Source of the DNA: Lachnospiraceae bacterium
GTDB taxonomy: Bacteria; Bacillota; Clostridia; Lachnospirales; Lachnospiraceae
Assembly: GCA_029054245.1 (NCBI GenBank)
Contig: JAIDFQ010000042.1
Coordinates: forward strand, 1-64,000
DNA: 64,000 nucleotides
Direction: 5' to 3'
The translations under genes and the position numbers were made by a program. Shown here in pieces: positions 50,613-60,058 of this stretch; the first letter of the stretch is position 1; every line of letters begins with the position of its first letter. A model generated the notes under the pieces. The model had not been told where the DNA came from and did no database searches. It saw nothing but the letters and a program-made list of their open reading frames with translations.

Positions 50613-50696
50613 GAGAACATTATAAAACAGTAAATATTAAAAAATCCTTAAAAAATATCATGAATGTCACATTTTATGATTGATATTATAGAACTC

Positions 50697-50755
50697 AAAA
50701 AAGAATATCCCATAGAAAATCATTTGTTAAAAACAATGATTTCCACGGGATATTC
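50697..50755 (-). terminator. intrinsic terminator of araA
   Basis: Minus strand: GAATATCCC (50747-50755) pairs with GGGATATTC (50703-50711), and inside it AAATCATT pairs with AATGATTT, giving a long stem with small internal bulges; a T6 run (50697-50702) follows. It lies about 50 bp after the araA stop and insulates the next operon. Confidence 0.8.
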
Positions 50756-50803
50756 CTATTCTTCGGTAAAAGAATTAAAAATCAGTATTAACCGACAACT
50801 TCC

Positions 50804-52276
50804 TTACTGTAGCTTCCAAGCCAAATCATTTAAGAACAATTGCTGTTTCATACTCTCTATCGTTGTCTCTTTGGTAATATGAATAAATTCTATACCCATA
50901 ATGTCTGCCCAATCTTCCATCATCTGTGCCGTTACCTGCGTGCTCAATACACTGTGATGCGCGCCGCCCGCCATTATCCAACACTTTAGTCCTGTTAGCA
51001 GATCCGGCTCTGCTTCCCACATAACCCGTGCCACTGGAAGATTCGGCATTTCTAAAATTGGCTTAATACAGTGAATGTCTTGTACAATCATCCGCATGCG
51101 ACCACCCATATCTATCACAGAAACTACAATACCTTCCCCTGGTTTTCCTTCAAATACCAACCTTGCCGGTGGCTGTCTGTCACCAATCCCCAAGGGATGT
51201 ACTTCAATCCGCGGTTTTTCCGCTGCTACAGAAGGACATACTTCCAACATATGCGCACCCAAAGAAACTTCTTTTCCAAGCTCTAAATCATAGGTATAAT
51301 CCTCCATAAATGCAGAACCACCTTCTAATCCTTCACCCATCTGTTTTATAATAGTGGTCATGGCTGCAACTTTCCAGTCGCCTTCCCCACCATAACCCAT
51401 ACCATCCGCCATAATATTTTGCGAAGCCAGACCTGGTAGTTGTTCCATTCCGTATAAATCTTGAAAGTTATTGGAAAAAGCCATCGCCCCTTCTCTTTCC
51501 ATGATTTTACGAATCGCAAGTTCCTCTTTTGCCTGATATCTCACGGCATCCCTGTTCTCTGTTGCAAATTCATACCTTTCTTCATATTCTTCCATTTTGG
51601 CATCAATTTCTGCTTCTGTTACCCCATCCATGGTTTCTACCAAGTGTCCTACCGGCCAGTAATCCACCGTCCAGCCAAATTTTATAGCTGTTTCTACTTT
51701 ATCTCCTTCTGTCACCGCTACGTCTCTCATGTTATCACCAAAGCGAACAACTTTCAATTTTCTCGAATATGCAGCCCCTACGGCAGAACGCATCCAGTCT
51801 CCCAGCTCCTTCTGGACAGTTCTATCCTCCCAATATCCGACCACGATTTTATGATTTTTCCGCATCCTTGTTCCAATAAATCCATGCTCCCGATCCCCGT
51901 GGGCTGCTTGATTCAGGTTCATAAAATCCATATCTATTTCTAGATTGGGAATTTTACGGTTATACTGAGTAGCAAAATGACACCAAGGTTTCTGAAGCAG
52001 GTTAAGTCCGTGAATCCACATTTTAGACGGAGAAAACGTATGACACCAAGTAATCACACCCGCACAACGCTCATCCATATTTGCCTGTTTCATTACCTCT
52101 ATACACTCTTTATCATTTTTAATCGTGGCTTTATATATAATCCGGCAGGGAATATCTGACGCTCCACTCAATCGAACTGCCATTTCCTCTGCCCGCTCCC
52201 TTACGGTATCCAAAACCTCTGATCCATATAAAAGCTGGGAGCCTACCACAAACCAAAACTCATAATCTTTAAGCAT
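50804..52276 (-). CDS. araA: L-arabinose isomerase
   Basis: 490 aa, normal length. It converts L-arabinose to L-ribulose with Mn2+. The N-terminal EFWFVVGSQLLYGSEVLDTV is highly typical, as are CAGVITWCHTFSPSKMWI near 70-90, WAHGDREHGF-like AAHGDREHGFIGTRM near 125-140, and the metal-site Glu/His region AMTTIIKQMGEGLEGGSAFMEDY near 305-330. The ribosome site is GGAAAGG. It is transcribed alone, ending at a strong terminator, with araD and araB 9 kb away. Confidence 0.97.
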   Translation of the reverse strand: MLKDYEFWFVVGSQLLYGSEVLDTVRERAEEMAVRLSGASDIPCRIIYKATIKNDKECIEVMKQANMDERCAGVITWCHTFSPSKMWIHGLNLLQKPWCHFATQYNRKIPNLEIDMDFMNLNQAAHGDREHGFIGTRMRKNHKIVVGYWEDRTVQKELGDWMRSAVGAAYSRKLKVVRFGDNMRDVAVTEGDKVETAIKFGWTVDYWPVGHLVETMDGVTEAEIDAKMEEYEERYEFATENRDAVRYQAKEELAIRKIMEREGAMAFSNNFQDLYGMEQLPGLASQNIMADGMGYGGEGDWKVAAMTTIIKQMGEGLEGGSAFMEDYTYDLELGKEVSLGAHMLEVCPSVAAEKPRIEVHPLGIGDRQPPARLVFEGKPGEGIVVSVIDMGGRMRMIVQDIHCIKPILEMPNLPVARVMWEAEPDLLTGLKCWIMAGGAHHSVLSTQVTAQMMEDWADIMGIEFIHITKETTIESMKQQLFLNDLAWKLQ

Positions 52277-52400
52277 TGCTATCTACCTTTCCTAATTTAC
52301 AATTCTCAATCACTGCCTTTTTATGTCTCTAACATAATCTTAAAAGAATTCATATATGCGCAAAAGCCCTGCACATCCTCCGTATATGTATTCTGTCAAA

Positions 52401-52435
52401 TTCGAAAAGGGGCAAGCAAATGCCCCTTTGTCGAA
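52401..52435 (-). terminator. intrinsic terminator after the GH4/ABC importer operon
   Basis: Minus strand: TTCGA then AAAGGGGCA (with one bulged base) pairs with TGCCCCTTT then TCGAA, loop TTTGCT, ending in a short TTTT that overlaps the stem. It separates the GH4 gene (stop 52479) from araA (start 52276). Confidence 0.75.
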
Positions 52436-52478
52436 CGCTGGAAATTAATTGCCTCTCAGATTTCTGCCTTTTTACGCA

Positions 52479-53813
52479 TTATTTAAATCCTTCCAAATAT
52501 GCTTTATTCACTTCAATCAGCTCGTCCACCATTGAAGTAATCTGTTTTAAGGTACAATTTGCCGCTGTCATCGGATCCAGCTTCACACCTTCATAGATAT
52601 ATTCATACTTTTTCTCCACCATTGCTTTTGCCATCATCTGATGAACCACGATATTGCTTGTATTCAAAGCTGCCAGCTGTGTCGGAATCTCTCCTACATA
52701 ACAAGGATGAATTCCTTCTGAATCTGCATAGCAGGGAACTTCTACTACGGAATCGTTGGACAAATTAGTAATCAATCCTGTATTTGGAACATTCAAATTC
52801 GCACGGAACGGCTTTCCTGCCAAATTTGCATGGATAATTTCCGGCGCATATTCAAAGGATTTGCTGATTGGAATTTCTTTATTTTCACGAATCAATGCCT
52901 CCAATTCCTCAAAATACTCGTCTCTTCCTTGTTCCTGACGCAGCCACCATCTGTCCTCAATCTTATATTCCTTGATCATCTCCTCATTTTTACGGAAATA
53001 GGGACAATATTCGCCCATGTGGAATGGGGATTCAGATACATATTTTCCAAAGTTCTGCATAATTTCAAAACGTACAAAATCGTATACTTTGGCGTCATAA
53101 TGGCAGTAATCCGGCTCTACCTTTTGAAGCTCTTCAATTCTCTTCCAGTCTTTTGCAATCTCAAACAATTCCGGATAGGCATCTTTTCCATCTACCTTGT
53201 ACTGAAGGAACCAATCCATATGGTTAATACCTGCTGCCCAGAAAGATACATGATCCATAGTAGTTCCCAGATAAGCAGACAGCTGCAGAGCTGTACTCTG
53301 TACGTTATGACAGAATCCAAATACTTTAATCTTTGTCGCCTTGCTTAAAGCCAGGCAAAGCGCTGCCATGGGATTCGTATAGTTGAAGAAATAAGCATCT
53401 GGGCAAAGCTCTTCCATATCTTTACACATTCCCAGAATTGCCGGGAATGCACGCAGACCACGGAACATACCGCCAGGTCCTATGATATCGCCCACATTTT
53501 GAATACATCCATATTTTTCTGGAATTTGTAAATCTTTCTCATAAAGCTCTACGCCGCCGACACCGATGGTATTAATAACATATTTAGCATCTTTCAAAAC
53601 GTTTCTGCGCTCTGTGCTCGCTTCGATTACGGTATTTTTTCCAAGCTGCTTTACAATTTTATTAGCAACCTGCTCCATGACATGAAGCTTATGTTCATTA
53701 ATATCTACCAGACCAATCGCATCAATGTGCATATCATCATAGGTCAGTACGTCACAGATTAATTTTTTAGAAAACATGCCGCTTCCCGCGCCGATAATTA
53801 CTATTTTGTTCAT
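52479..53813 (-). CDS. GH4 family NAD-dependent glycosidase (MelA/alpha-glycosidase-like)
   Basis: 444 aa. An N-terminal Rossmann fold (MNKIVIIGAGSGMFSKKL) binds NAD+. The family-specific elements are YFFNYTNPMAAL near 143, FGFCHNVQSTA near 170 (Cys and His of the Mn2+ site) and FWAAGINHMDW near 190. GH4 enzymes cleave alpha- or beta-glycosides by an oxidation-elimination mechanism; known activities include alpha-galactosidase, alpha-glucosidase, alpha-glucuronidase and 6-phospho versions. It is the last gene of the importer operon, so its substrate is probably what the importer brings in. No signal peptide. Confidence 0.85.
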   Translation of the reverse strand: MNKIVIIGAGSGMFSKKLICDVLTYDDMHIDAIGLVDINEHKLHVMEQVANKIVKQLGKNTVIEASTERRNVLKDAKYVINTIGVGGVELYEKDLQIPEKYGCIQNVGDIIGPGGMFRGLRAFPAILGMCKDMEELCPDAYFFNYTNPMAALCLALSKATKIKVFGFCHNVQSTALQLSAYLGTTMDHVSFWAAGINHMDWFLQYKVDGKDAYPELFEIAKDWKRIEELQKVEPDYCHYDAKVYDFVRFEIMQNFGKYVSESPFHMGEYCPYFRKNEEMIKEYKIEDRWWLRQEQGRDEYFEELEALIRENKEIPISKSFEYAPEIIHANLAGKPFRANLNVPNTGLITNLSNDSVVEVPCYADSEGIHPCYVGEIPTQLAALNTSNIVVHQMMAKAMVEKKYEYIYEGVKLDPMTAANCTLKQITSMVDELIEVNKAYLEGFK

Positions 53814-53885
53814 CTCATTTTCCTTCTTTCTTAGAGTGTTATTCCCGCAGGCAATAAGCCTAGGCGGATTTATTTGGTTTTCTAG

Positions 53886-54842
53886 TTACTTAATCGCACT
53901 TCCTGTTTTCCGATCCGTTGTAATCGCCACAACTGCCAGGAAAATCAATCCCTGAATCAACTGCTGTACACTAGGATCCAATTTCAGCATAACCAGACCG
54001 TTGTTCATAACCGCACACAGCAGACAACCAATAACGACCGTTGAAAAGTGTGCTTTCGCTCCTCCATTAATCGGCATACCACCCAGAACCAGAGCAATCA
54101 AAATATTGGTTTCTATCAGATTTCCGCCAGTAGCGGTAATGGAACCTACTTTAAGAAGGTTGATAAACGCCGCCAAACCTGTCAAACATCCTGCCGCTGT
54201 AAAAACCAGCAATTTGATTTTATCTACTTTAATTCCAGAGTAGCGGGCACCCGTTTCTCCTGCACCTATGGCCTTAATCTTGATTCCCAGCGTCGTATGC
54301 CGGTACAATATATAGCCAATCACCAATACCACCAGCGTAATAGGCAGCTTTATCGAGTGAATGTCATAGTCCATAATACTTAAAGGTGCCGAAACCGGAG
54401 CGTTGGTTGTCAAATACTTACACACACCCCTAAACAGGAACATTGTACAGATTGTAACAATAAAGGAGGGGATCTTTAAAAATACATTCATAAAGCCGTT
54501 TAATAGACCAATCACACCTCCGGTTAAAATTCCACAGATTATCGCCAGAATCAAATTATAGTGAGCCAGCGTTGCAATCACTATCCCCACTACTCCCACG
54601 ATGGATCCCTGAGAAAAATCCAGTCCACCAATTGTCATAATGAAGAATACGCCTGTCGCAGCAATTAGAAGCACATAGGCTTGATTCAAAATTAGCAGCA
54701 GGTTCCTGCCCCCCACAATACGACCTTTAGTCAAAATAGAAAAAACAATTAACATGGCTACAAGACCAATCAGAGGAAACAGCATGCTTCCGAATCGTTG
54801 TATTACACTGCTTTTTTTCGCAGCTACTTTTTTCTCGCTCAT
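53886..54842 (-). CDS. sugar ABC transporter permease (RbsC/AraH/YjfF-like), second of two
   Basis: 318 aa with about eight to nine TM segments; family core GGLDFSQGSIVGVVGIV near residue 70 and GLINGFMNVFLKIPSFIVTICTMFLFRG near 110-137. It forms the membrane pore with the other permease of this operon. Two different permeases plus one double ATPase recall the YtfQRT-YjfF galactofuranose importer. The ribosome site is GGGAGG. Gaps to neighbours: 11 bp upstream, 72 bp to GH4. Confidence 0.88.
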   Translation of the reverse strand: MSEKKVAAKKSSVIQRFGSMLFPLIGLVAMLIVFSILTKGRIVGGRNLLLILNQAYVLLIAATGVFFIMTIGGLDFSQGSIVGVVGIVIATLAHYNLILAIICGILTGGVIGLLNGFMNVFLKIPSFIVTICTMFLFRGVCKYLTTNAPVSAPLSIMDYDIHSIKLPITLVVLVIGYILYRHTTLGIKIKAIGAGETGARYSGIKVDKIKLLVFTAAGCLTGLAAFINLLKVGSITATGGNLIETNILIALVLGGMPINGGAKAHFSTVVIGCLLCAVMNNGLVMLKLDPSVQQLIQGLIFLAVVAITTDRKTGSAIK

Positions 54843-54853
54843 TGTTGTCCTCC

Positions 54854-56356
54854 CTACACCATTGCTTTGATGATATCTTCTTCAGACAGTAACTCGCTTC
54901 TTTCAAACTCTCCGCTGAATCTGCCGTCTTTCATGACGATAATCCTATCGCTCATGCCGATCAATTCCATTATTTCTTCAGAAATCATCAGAATTGCCTT
55001 GCCTTTTGCCTTAATTTTTTCCATCAAAGCATAAATATCTGCTTTTACTTTAATATCAATGCCACGGGTTGGACTATCCAAAATCAAAATGTCAGAATCC
55101 TTACCTATCCAACGGGCTAGGACCACCTTTTGTTTATTACCGCCGCTTAAGTTTGACACAAACTGATCTGTGCCTTGCATCTTAACGCTCATTAATTCCG
55201 CATATTCTTGAGCAAACTGATTCTGCACTTTATCGCTTATCAGTACTTTTCCAGAAAGTTCGCTCAGAGACGGAAGACAGATATTGTCGCGAATGCTCTG
55301 ATTCAAAATACAAGATTCTGTATCCCGATTTTTCGAAGCATATGCAATTCCACTGTTAATCGCCGTGTAAATCGAATCAATGGATATTCCCTCTCCTGTC
55401 TTAACTGTCCCCGACCGATTATAGGAAGCACCAAATAATGCCTTGCCCAACTCGTGCATACCAGACTCACTTAAACCTCCGATGCCCAGGATTTCTCCCT
55501 TTTTCAACGTCAAAGAAACATCTTCCAAAAGACCTGGAACAGATACATGTTCAACTGACAGAGCCACCTCATCCATAGATGACGCCGTATAATCAGTACG
55601 AAAATACTTTTCATCCAGCTCCCGACCCACCATCAAACGTTTCAGGTCATCTTCCGTCATATCCGCGCTATTGACTGTATCAATATACTGACCATCACGA
55701 AATACTGAAATTGTATCTGTTTTATCCAGCACTTCCTGCAGATCATGGGAAATGAATACAACCGTACCGCCCTCATCCCGAATCCGTTTCATTTGCTTAT
55801 ACAGCTCTTCACGTCCGCTCTGGCTTAAGGCAGTCGTCGTCTCATCTACAACGAAAATCTTTAAATCGAAACAAGTGGCTTTTACCAACTCTACCAACTT
55901 TCTCGTCTCAAAATCATAGGTATCAATCAACGCCGCTGCATCAATAAAATCATAGCCATAGCTTTTTAAAATCCGGTTTGCATCCTCCTTCATTTTCCCG
56001 ACATTTTTAATTCCAAATTTAACATATTTATCTTCTTTGCCCAGGAAAATATTCTCCGCCACCGTCAGACCTGAAAGAGTACCGCTTTCCTGCACAACAA
56101 TGGAAACCCCGTGATAGTTCGCATCCACTTGATTCAAAGGCGCATAAGGTGCGCCGTCCAGAATAAATGTACCACTGTCTATTTTCAAGATTCCACAAAG
56201 CATGGATACAAATGTAGATTTTCCGGATCCATTTTCTCCAATCAGACCACGAATTTCTCCCTTATTCAACTGGAGAGAAACATGATCCACCGCTTTTGTG
56301 ATGTCGAAGGTTTTACAAATTTCTTCTGCCCGCAAAACCACTTGCCTTTCTTCCAT
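54854..56356 (-). CDS. sugar ABC transporter double ATPase (RbsA/AraG/MglA-like)
   Basis: 500 aa, two ABC domains in one chain as usual for the pentose/hexose group. Domain 1 has Walker A IGENGSGKST near 42; its signature region is variant. Domain 2 has a degenerate Walker A (GIGGLSESGMHELG near 290), normal for this family, and the signature LSGGNKQKVVLARW near 400 followed by ILDSPTRGID. Energises import of the sugar bound by the lipoprotein. It lies between the two permease genes with 10-11 bp gaps. Confidence 0.92.
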   Translation of the reverse strand: MEERQVVLRAEEICKTFDITKAVDHVSLQLNKGEIRGLIGENGSGKSTFVSMLCGILKIDSGTFILDGAPYAPLNQVDANYHGVSIVVQESGTLSGLTVAENIFLGKEDKYVKFGIKNVGKMKEDANRILKSYGYDFIDAAALIDTYDFETRKLVELVKATCFDLKIFVVDETTTALSQSGREELYKQMKRIRDEGGTVVFISHDLQEVLDKTDTISVFRDGQYIDTVNSADMTEDDLKRLMVGRELDEKYFRTDYTASSMDEVALSVEHVSVPGLLEDVSLTLKKGEILGIGGLSESGMHELGKALFGASYNRSGTVKTGEGISIDSIYTAINSGIAYASKNRDTESCILNQSIRDNICLPSLSELSGKVLISDKVQNQFAQEYAELMSVKMQGTDQFVSNLSGGNKQKVVLARWIGKDSDILILDSPTRGIDIKVKADIYALMEKIKAKGKAILMISEEIMELIGMSDRIIVMKDGRFSGEFERSELLSEEDIIKAMV

Positions 56357-56366
56357 ATTTCCCTCC

Positions 56367-57317
56367 TTATTTTACAACGGTGCCCTTCACGCGCTTTGTT
56401 GTCACAGCCACGATCAGCAGTAAAATCGCACCTACAATCACATTCTGTATCGTTGACGGAACACCCAGAGCCAGCAGACCATTCAGCATCATGTAGATGA
56501 TAAATTCACCCACTACAATAGCAGTAATCGGACAATTATATTGTTTAAATGCCATACCGAAAAAACATCCCATAACCGGAATATAATTTCTTCCTCCGCT
56601 GGCCATACCCGTCTCTGCTTGTATAGAACTTCCGTAACTAATTGTCAGGATACTCATGATGCCAACAAAACCACCACAAATAGCAAAAGCAAGTACTTTA
56701 TACTTATCCACACGAATACCCATATTTTTCGCAACTGACTCATTGCTTCCGATTGCATATGTATAAGTTCCAATTTTCGTATACCGCAAAATAACAACTG
56801 CTAAAACAAAGGCAATTACTGCTAGTATATAATTCCAGGGAGTTCTGGCAAATGCCTGCAGATCTCTGCTGATTCCCATCAGTTTTCCTTGAGAAATCAT
56901 AGATGCAATACATTCATACAACATCATCATACCAACTGTTACAATAATGGACGGAATTTTAAGCCTGATATAGATTATTCCGTTGATAAGTCCTATTAAG
57001 GCACCACAGATAATTGCACCAAGAATCAAGCCTGGATATCCCGCAACAGATGCACAAATGGAGCCTACAATGGCTGATAAAATAATGTTAGAACCTAAGC
57101 TGAAATCAAACAGTCCCATTACCATAATGAAGTAAAATCCGCACGCAGCCGTTGCCTGAATAATACATTGCTGCGCATAAGAAGATAAATTCGCTAATGA
57201 CCCAAAGTTATTCGGCGTCAATATTTTAAATATCAGGTAAATAGAAACTGCAAAAATTAACAGCACTGTTATTCCAAAACCTGTACTACGATTCTTTTTC
57301 ACATTTAACTTTTGCAT
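56367..57317 (-). CDS. sugar ABC transporter permease (RbsC/YtfT-like), first of two
   Basis: 316 aa, about eight TM segments, same family as the later permease. The core is FDFSLGSNIILSAIVGSICAS near residue 70 and LINGIIYIRLKIPSIIVTVGMMMLYE near 107-133. It pairs with the second permease to form a heterodimeric pore. It follows the binding-protein gene by 21 bp; the ribosome site is AAAGGG. Confidence 0.88.
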   Translation of the reverse strand: MQKLNVKKNRSTGFGITVLLIFAVSIYLIFKILTPNNFGSLANLSSYAQQCIIQATAACGFYFIMVMGLFDFSLGSNIILSAIVGSICASVAGYPGLILGAIICGALIGLINGIIYIRLKIPSIIVTVGMMMLYECIASMISQGKLMGISRDLQAFARTPWNYILAVIAFVLAVVILRYTKIGTYTYAIGSNESVAKNMGIRVDKYKVLAFAICGGFVGIMSILTISYGSSIQAETGMASGGRNYIPVMGCFFGMAFKQYNCPITAIVVGEFIIYMMLNGLLALGVPSTIQNVIVGAILLLIVAVTTKRVKGTVVK

Positions 57318-57338
57318 TTTTATACCCTTTACTAATAA

Positions 57339-58565
57339 TTATTTTCCATGGCGCTCTGTAACATCATTAATGGACAGTGTTGCAGCAGTTTTCTGTAATT
57401 CTTCAAAGCTTCCATCTGCCATAGCTTTAATTTCTTCCGCATTATAAGGAAGCTCGTCTACAAAATATTTTTCATAGGCTGCATAGTCATCTGTAGATGC
57501 TACATACAGATAAGGGAACATTACCTCATAATAAGAGCTCTCTGATCTGGTATAGTTTCCTTTAATCGTGTTATAAACCATCATGAAGGAGAACAAGGGA
57601 TCTGCATAATGTCCGCCGGACATAGCTGCCAGCTCATTATTTGCCAGCTGTTCACCCAAAGTAGCAGTAAAGTCTGTGGATACAACATAGTAATCACCTG
57701 TTTTTCCCCGTCCATCAATAGCTGCAAGGGTTCCGTCCAGAGCCATTCCGCCCCCGCCGACTACGATGATTGCATCCATTTCTGGATATGTATCAATCAG
57801 ACCTTCAACAGCTGCACGTGCTTCTTCTGAGGTGTATTTATCATCAGCCAACGGATACAACTCTACCTGATCGTCTGGATTTTCATTATTCCATTCTTCA
57901 ACTGCTTTCTGATATCCCTCCTGCCTTGCAAGGCTAGTGGTATCACCTACACGCCATGCAGTCCAACCAATATGGCGTGCACCTTTTTCTTCAATCAGGA
58001 TTTTACCCAAGTTATAACCATTATCTACCTCTGCCTCATGGGTACATCCCACATAATAAGAAGAAGCCAACGCCTGTGCTGCAATTTCTTCATCACTGAT
58101 TACACGGAAAAACTGTGAAACATATACGCCGTATTCATCACACGTTTTGATGACAGAAGCCATCTCTGAATCCGCGGAATTACAGATTACAATACCATCT
58201 ACACCTGCTGCACAAAGATTTTCCACACCTGCTACTACCTGCTCAGAAACATGTTCCTGCTCATCATAAATCAAGGTAACACCAAGCGTATCCGCTGCTG
58301 CATCCAACATTGCCTTACAAGATGAACCAAGAGAATCGCTGGTTCCCCAAATAGATACACCGATTGTAATGTCAGAATCTTTTACTTCTTCTTCCTTACC
58401 TTCATCATTAGATGAAGAAGCCTCCTCCTGGCTATTCTCCGTGCTTTCGTTGACATTTCCACTTGCCTCATTTCCAGTTGCCTCATTTCCATTAGAACCG
58501 CCACAGGCTGTCAACGATACTGCCATACCCATAGCCAAGACAAACGCTAATACTTTTTTCATCAT
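57339..58565 (-). CDS. sugar-binding lipoprotein of the ABC importer
   Basis: 408 aa. The signal peptide ends in the lipobox SLTAC (Cys near 21), followed by a low-complexity Asn/Glu/Ser linker to about residue 63, common in Gram-positive lipoproteins. From DITIGVSIWGTSDS on, it is a type I periplasmic-binding-protein fold (ribose/galactose-binding group), with CAAGVDGIVICNSAD and MDAIIVVGGGGMALDG typical of the hinge areas. Sugar specificity is not readable. First gene of the operon, promoter at 58656-58684, AGGAGG ribosome site. Confidence 0.9.
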   Translation of the reverse strand: MMKKVLAFVLAMGMAVSLTACGGSNGNEATGNEASGNVNESTENSQEEASSSNDEGKEEEVKDSDITIGVSIWGTSDSLGSSCKAMLDAAADTLGVTLIYDEQEHVSEQVVAGVENLCAAGVDGIVICNSADSEMASVIKTCDEYGVYVSQFFRVISDEEIAAQALASSYYVGCTHEAEVDNGYNLGKILIEEKGARHIGWTAWRVGDTTSLARQEGYQKAVEEWNNENPDDQVELYPLADDKYTSEEARAAVEGLIDTYPEMDAIIVVGGGGMALDGTLAAIDGRGKTGDYYVVSTDFTATLGEQLANNELAAMSGGHYADPLFSFMMVYNTIKGNYTRSESSYYEVMFPYLYVASTDDYAAYEKYFVDELPYNAEEIKAMADGSFEELQKTAATLSINDVTERHGK

Positions 58566-58602
58566 TGATCCTCCTTTTAATTATGTTGTTTTAAATCTTT
58601 TG

Positions 58603-58635
58603 ATGATATAAATATTTAGTTACTATTTATATCAT
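58603..58635. repeat. 11-bp inverted repeat in the leader of the importer operon
   Basis: ATGATATAAAT (58603-58613) and ATTTATATCAT (58625-58635) with an 11-nt centre containing part of the TAAATATTTA element. It lies about 15-45 bp after the predicted start site and could be an operator or RNA hairpin. Confidence 0.45.
58609..58618. promoter_or_regulatory. TAAATATTTA element 1 (candidate LacI operator)
   Basis: 10-bp palindrome, part of a 14-bp block (ATAAATATTTAGTT) that recurs inverted at 58767-58780, 160 bp away, on the other side of the divergent promoters. A pair of such sites fits DNA looping by a LacI-family repressor, but the region is very A+T rich, so chance is possible. Confidence 0.4.
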
Positions 58636-58655
58636 TTACTCAATTGCTTTAGTAT

Positions 58656-58684
58656 ATAATACTTAATTATATTTCATAATTCAA
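58656..58684 (-). promoter_or_regulatory. promoter of the sugar importer/GH4 operon
   Basis: Minus strand: -35 TTGAAT (58679-58684), 17-bp spacer, -10 TATTAT (58656-58661). Predicted start near 58649, giving a leader of about 85 nt. Confidence 0.6.
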
Positions 58685-58768
58685 GCTTTTTCAGCAATTT
58701 TAACTATATTCAGCATTTTTAACAAATTCTTTTCGTCTTTTTTGTAGTATATCTCATTTTTCAAGAAC

Positions 58769-58778
58769 TAAATATTTA
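58769..58778. promoter_or_regulatory. TAAATATTTA element 2 (candidate LacI operator)
   Basis: Second copy of the palindrome, inverted block AACTAAATATTTAT at 58767-58780. It lies about 25 bp upstream of the -35 of the LacI gene. See element 1. Confidence 0.4.
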
Positions 58779-58803
58779 TCTAAATTTCTTTACTCGTTTT
58801 TTA

Positions 58804-58832
58804 TTGATTTTTACTTTTTTCTTTTATATAAT
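58804..58832 (+). promoter_or_regulatory. promoter of the LacI-family regulator
   Basis: Plus strand: -35 TTGATT (58804-58809), 17-bp spacer, -10 TATAAT (58827-58832). Predicted start near 58839, 25 nt before the start codon. Confidence 0.65.
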
Positions 58833-58863
58833 AAAAATACTAATAAATTAAAAGGGTACGCAA

Positions 58864-59916
58864 ATGAATATAACTGCTAAAGATATCGCAAAGAATTTAG
58901 GCATTTCTACCTCTGCCGTCTCACTGGCCATGAACAGAAAACCTGGAGTCAGCGTCGCAACTAGAGAAAAGGTACTGGTTGAAGCCGCCCGAATGGGATA
59001 TTGCGTCAAAAAAGAGCCCATAGCTAAAAACCAGAACATTCGATATGTGATTTTTCTGGAGGGAGAAGCAACTGTAAAAGAAACTTCCTTTTATTCTATT
59101 TTGTTGCATGGAATTGAAGTTACAGCCAAAAAATATGGATATAACGTACTGATCAACTATTTTGATGCCAAGCAAAACTGGTCTGAACAGATTGCAACCA
59201 TTACTAAGGATGTATCGGGATTGATTGTTTTGGGAACCGAAGTAGAAGACCGGCATATCTACACTGCAATCGAAAATGGACTTGGGAATATCAATATTCC
59301 TCTCGTTATGGTAGACAATGCCACTAGTATTACAAACATTGACAGTGTAGTCGCTGACAATCTGCGGGGGGCTTATCACGCCGTCACTTACCTGCTGAAC
59401 AAAGGACATAAAGACGTAGGATATTTGCGTTCTACTAGCAGAATCGACAGTTTTGATGAACGTCAGCTTGGTTACCTGAAAGCCCGAAGAGAACATGGAC
59501 TTCCAGAACATGTTAAACCAATAATCATAGACGTTGGCATTTCTTCCGAAGATGCCTATAACGATATGTGTCATTGGTTGGACACAGGCAATCAGCCTTG
59601 TTCCGCCCTGTTTGCAGAAAATGATATCATTGCTGCAGCATGCATACGAGCATTAAAAACTCATAATTATCGAGTACCAGAAGATGTTTCTATCGTCGGC
59701 TTTGATGATATGCCCCTGTGCACCATGATTGACCCTCCTCTAACCACAATCCAAATCATGAAAGAACAGATGGGTATGGTTGCCATGGAAATTTTACACC
59801 ATCGGATACAAGAGGGGACTCATGCATTAAACAGCAAACGAATCGGTGTCTACCGTGTTGCAATTTCCACCCACTTAATAGAACGCAACAGCGCTAATGA
59901 ATATAAATTGCTTTAA
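58864..59916 (+). CDS. LacI-family transcriptional regulator
   Basis: 350 aa, normal length. The N-terminal HTH ITAKDIAKNLGISTSAVSLAMN is typical and followed by the hinge helix region. The effector domain is a periplasmic-binding-protein-like fold (VPEDVSIVGFDDMPLCTMIDPPLTTI near 280-305 is the family's C-terminal mark). Divergent from the importer operon, which it most likely represses until its sugar appears. The ribosome site is AAGGG 8 nt upstream. Confidence 0.93.
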   Translation: MNITAKDIAKNLGISTSAVSLAMNRKPGVSVATREKVLVEAARMGYCVKKEPIAKNQNIRYVIFLEGEATVKETSFYSILLHGIEVTAKKYGYNVLINYFDAKQNWSEQIATITKDVSGLIVLGTEVEDRHIYTAIENGLGNINIPLVMVDNATSITNIDSVVADNLRGAYHAVTYLLNKGHKDVGYLRSTSRIDSFDERQLGYLKARREHGLPEHVKPIIIDVGISSEDAYNDMCHWLDTGNQPCSALFAENDIIAAACIRALKTHNYRVPEDVSIVGFDDMPLCTMIDPPLTTIQIMKEQMGMVAMEILHHRIQEGTHALNSKRIGVYRVAISTHLIERNSANEYKLL

Positions 59917-59930
59917 TAGGCAAAAAGTTT

Positions 59931-59966
59931 CGGCTCTCGCTTTCTTACAGTGCAGAGCCATTTCTT
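59931..59966 (+). terminator. weak terminator-like hairpin after the LacI gene
   Basis: GGCTCT (59932-59937) pairs with AGAGCC (59954-59959) with a 16-nt loop, followed by ATTTCTT. The stem is short and the T-run poor. Confidence 0.3.
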
Positions 59967-60058
59967 CGCTCTATTTGACCATGTTTTTAATATGATTATT
60001 GGAACGCTTACGCATCATAATTAATTTTGCCGCACGTTCAGGCAATCTGAAAAGATGC

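Noticed and set aside
50664-50882. 72-aa plus-strand frame over the araA terminator
   Set aside because: It runs through the terminator hairpin and antisense to araA, and has no ribosome site.
59917-60058. Open minus-strand frame ending KRSNNHIKNMVK as a remnant of a lost gene
   Set aside because: It has no start codon, is only about 43 codons and overlaps the end of the lipoprotein gene. No family is recognised.
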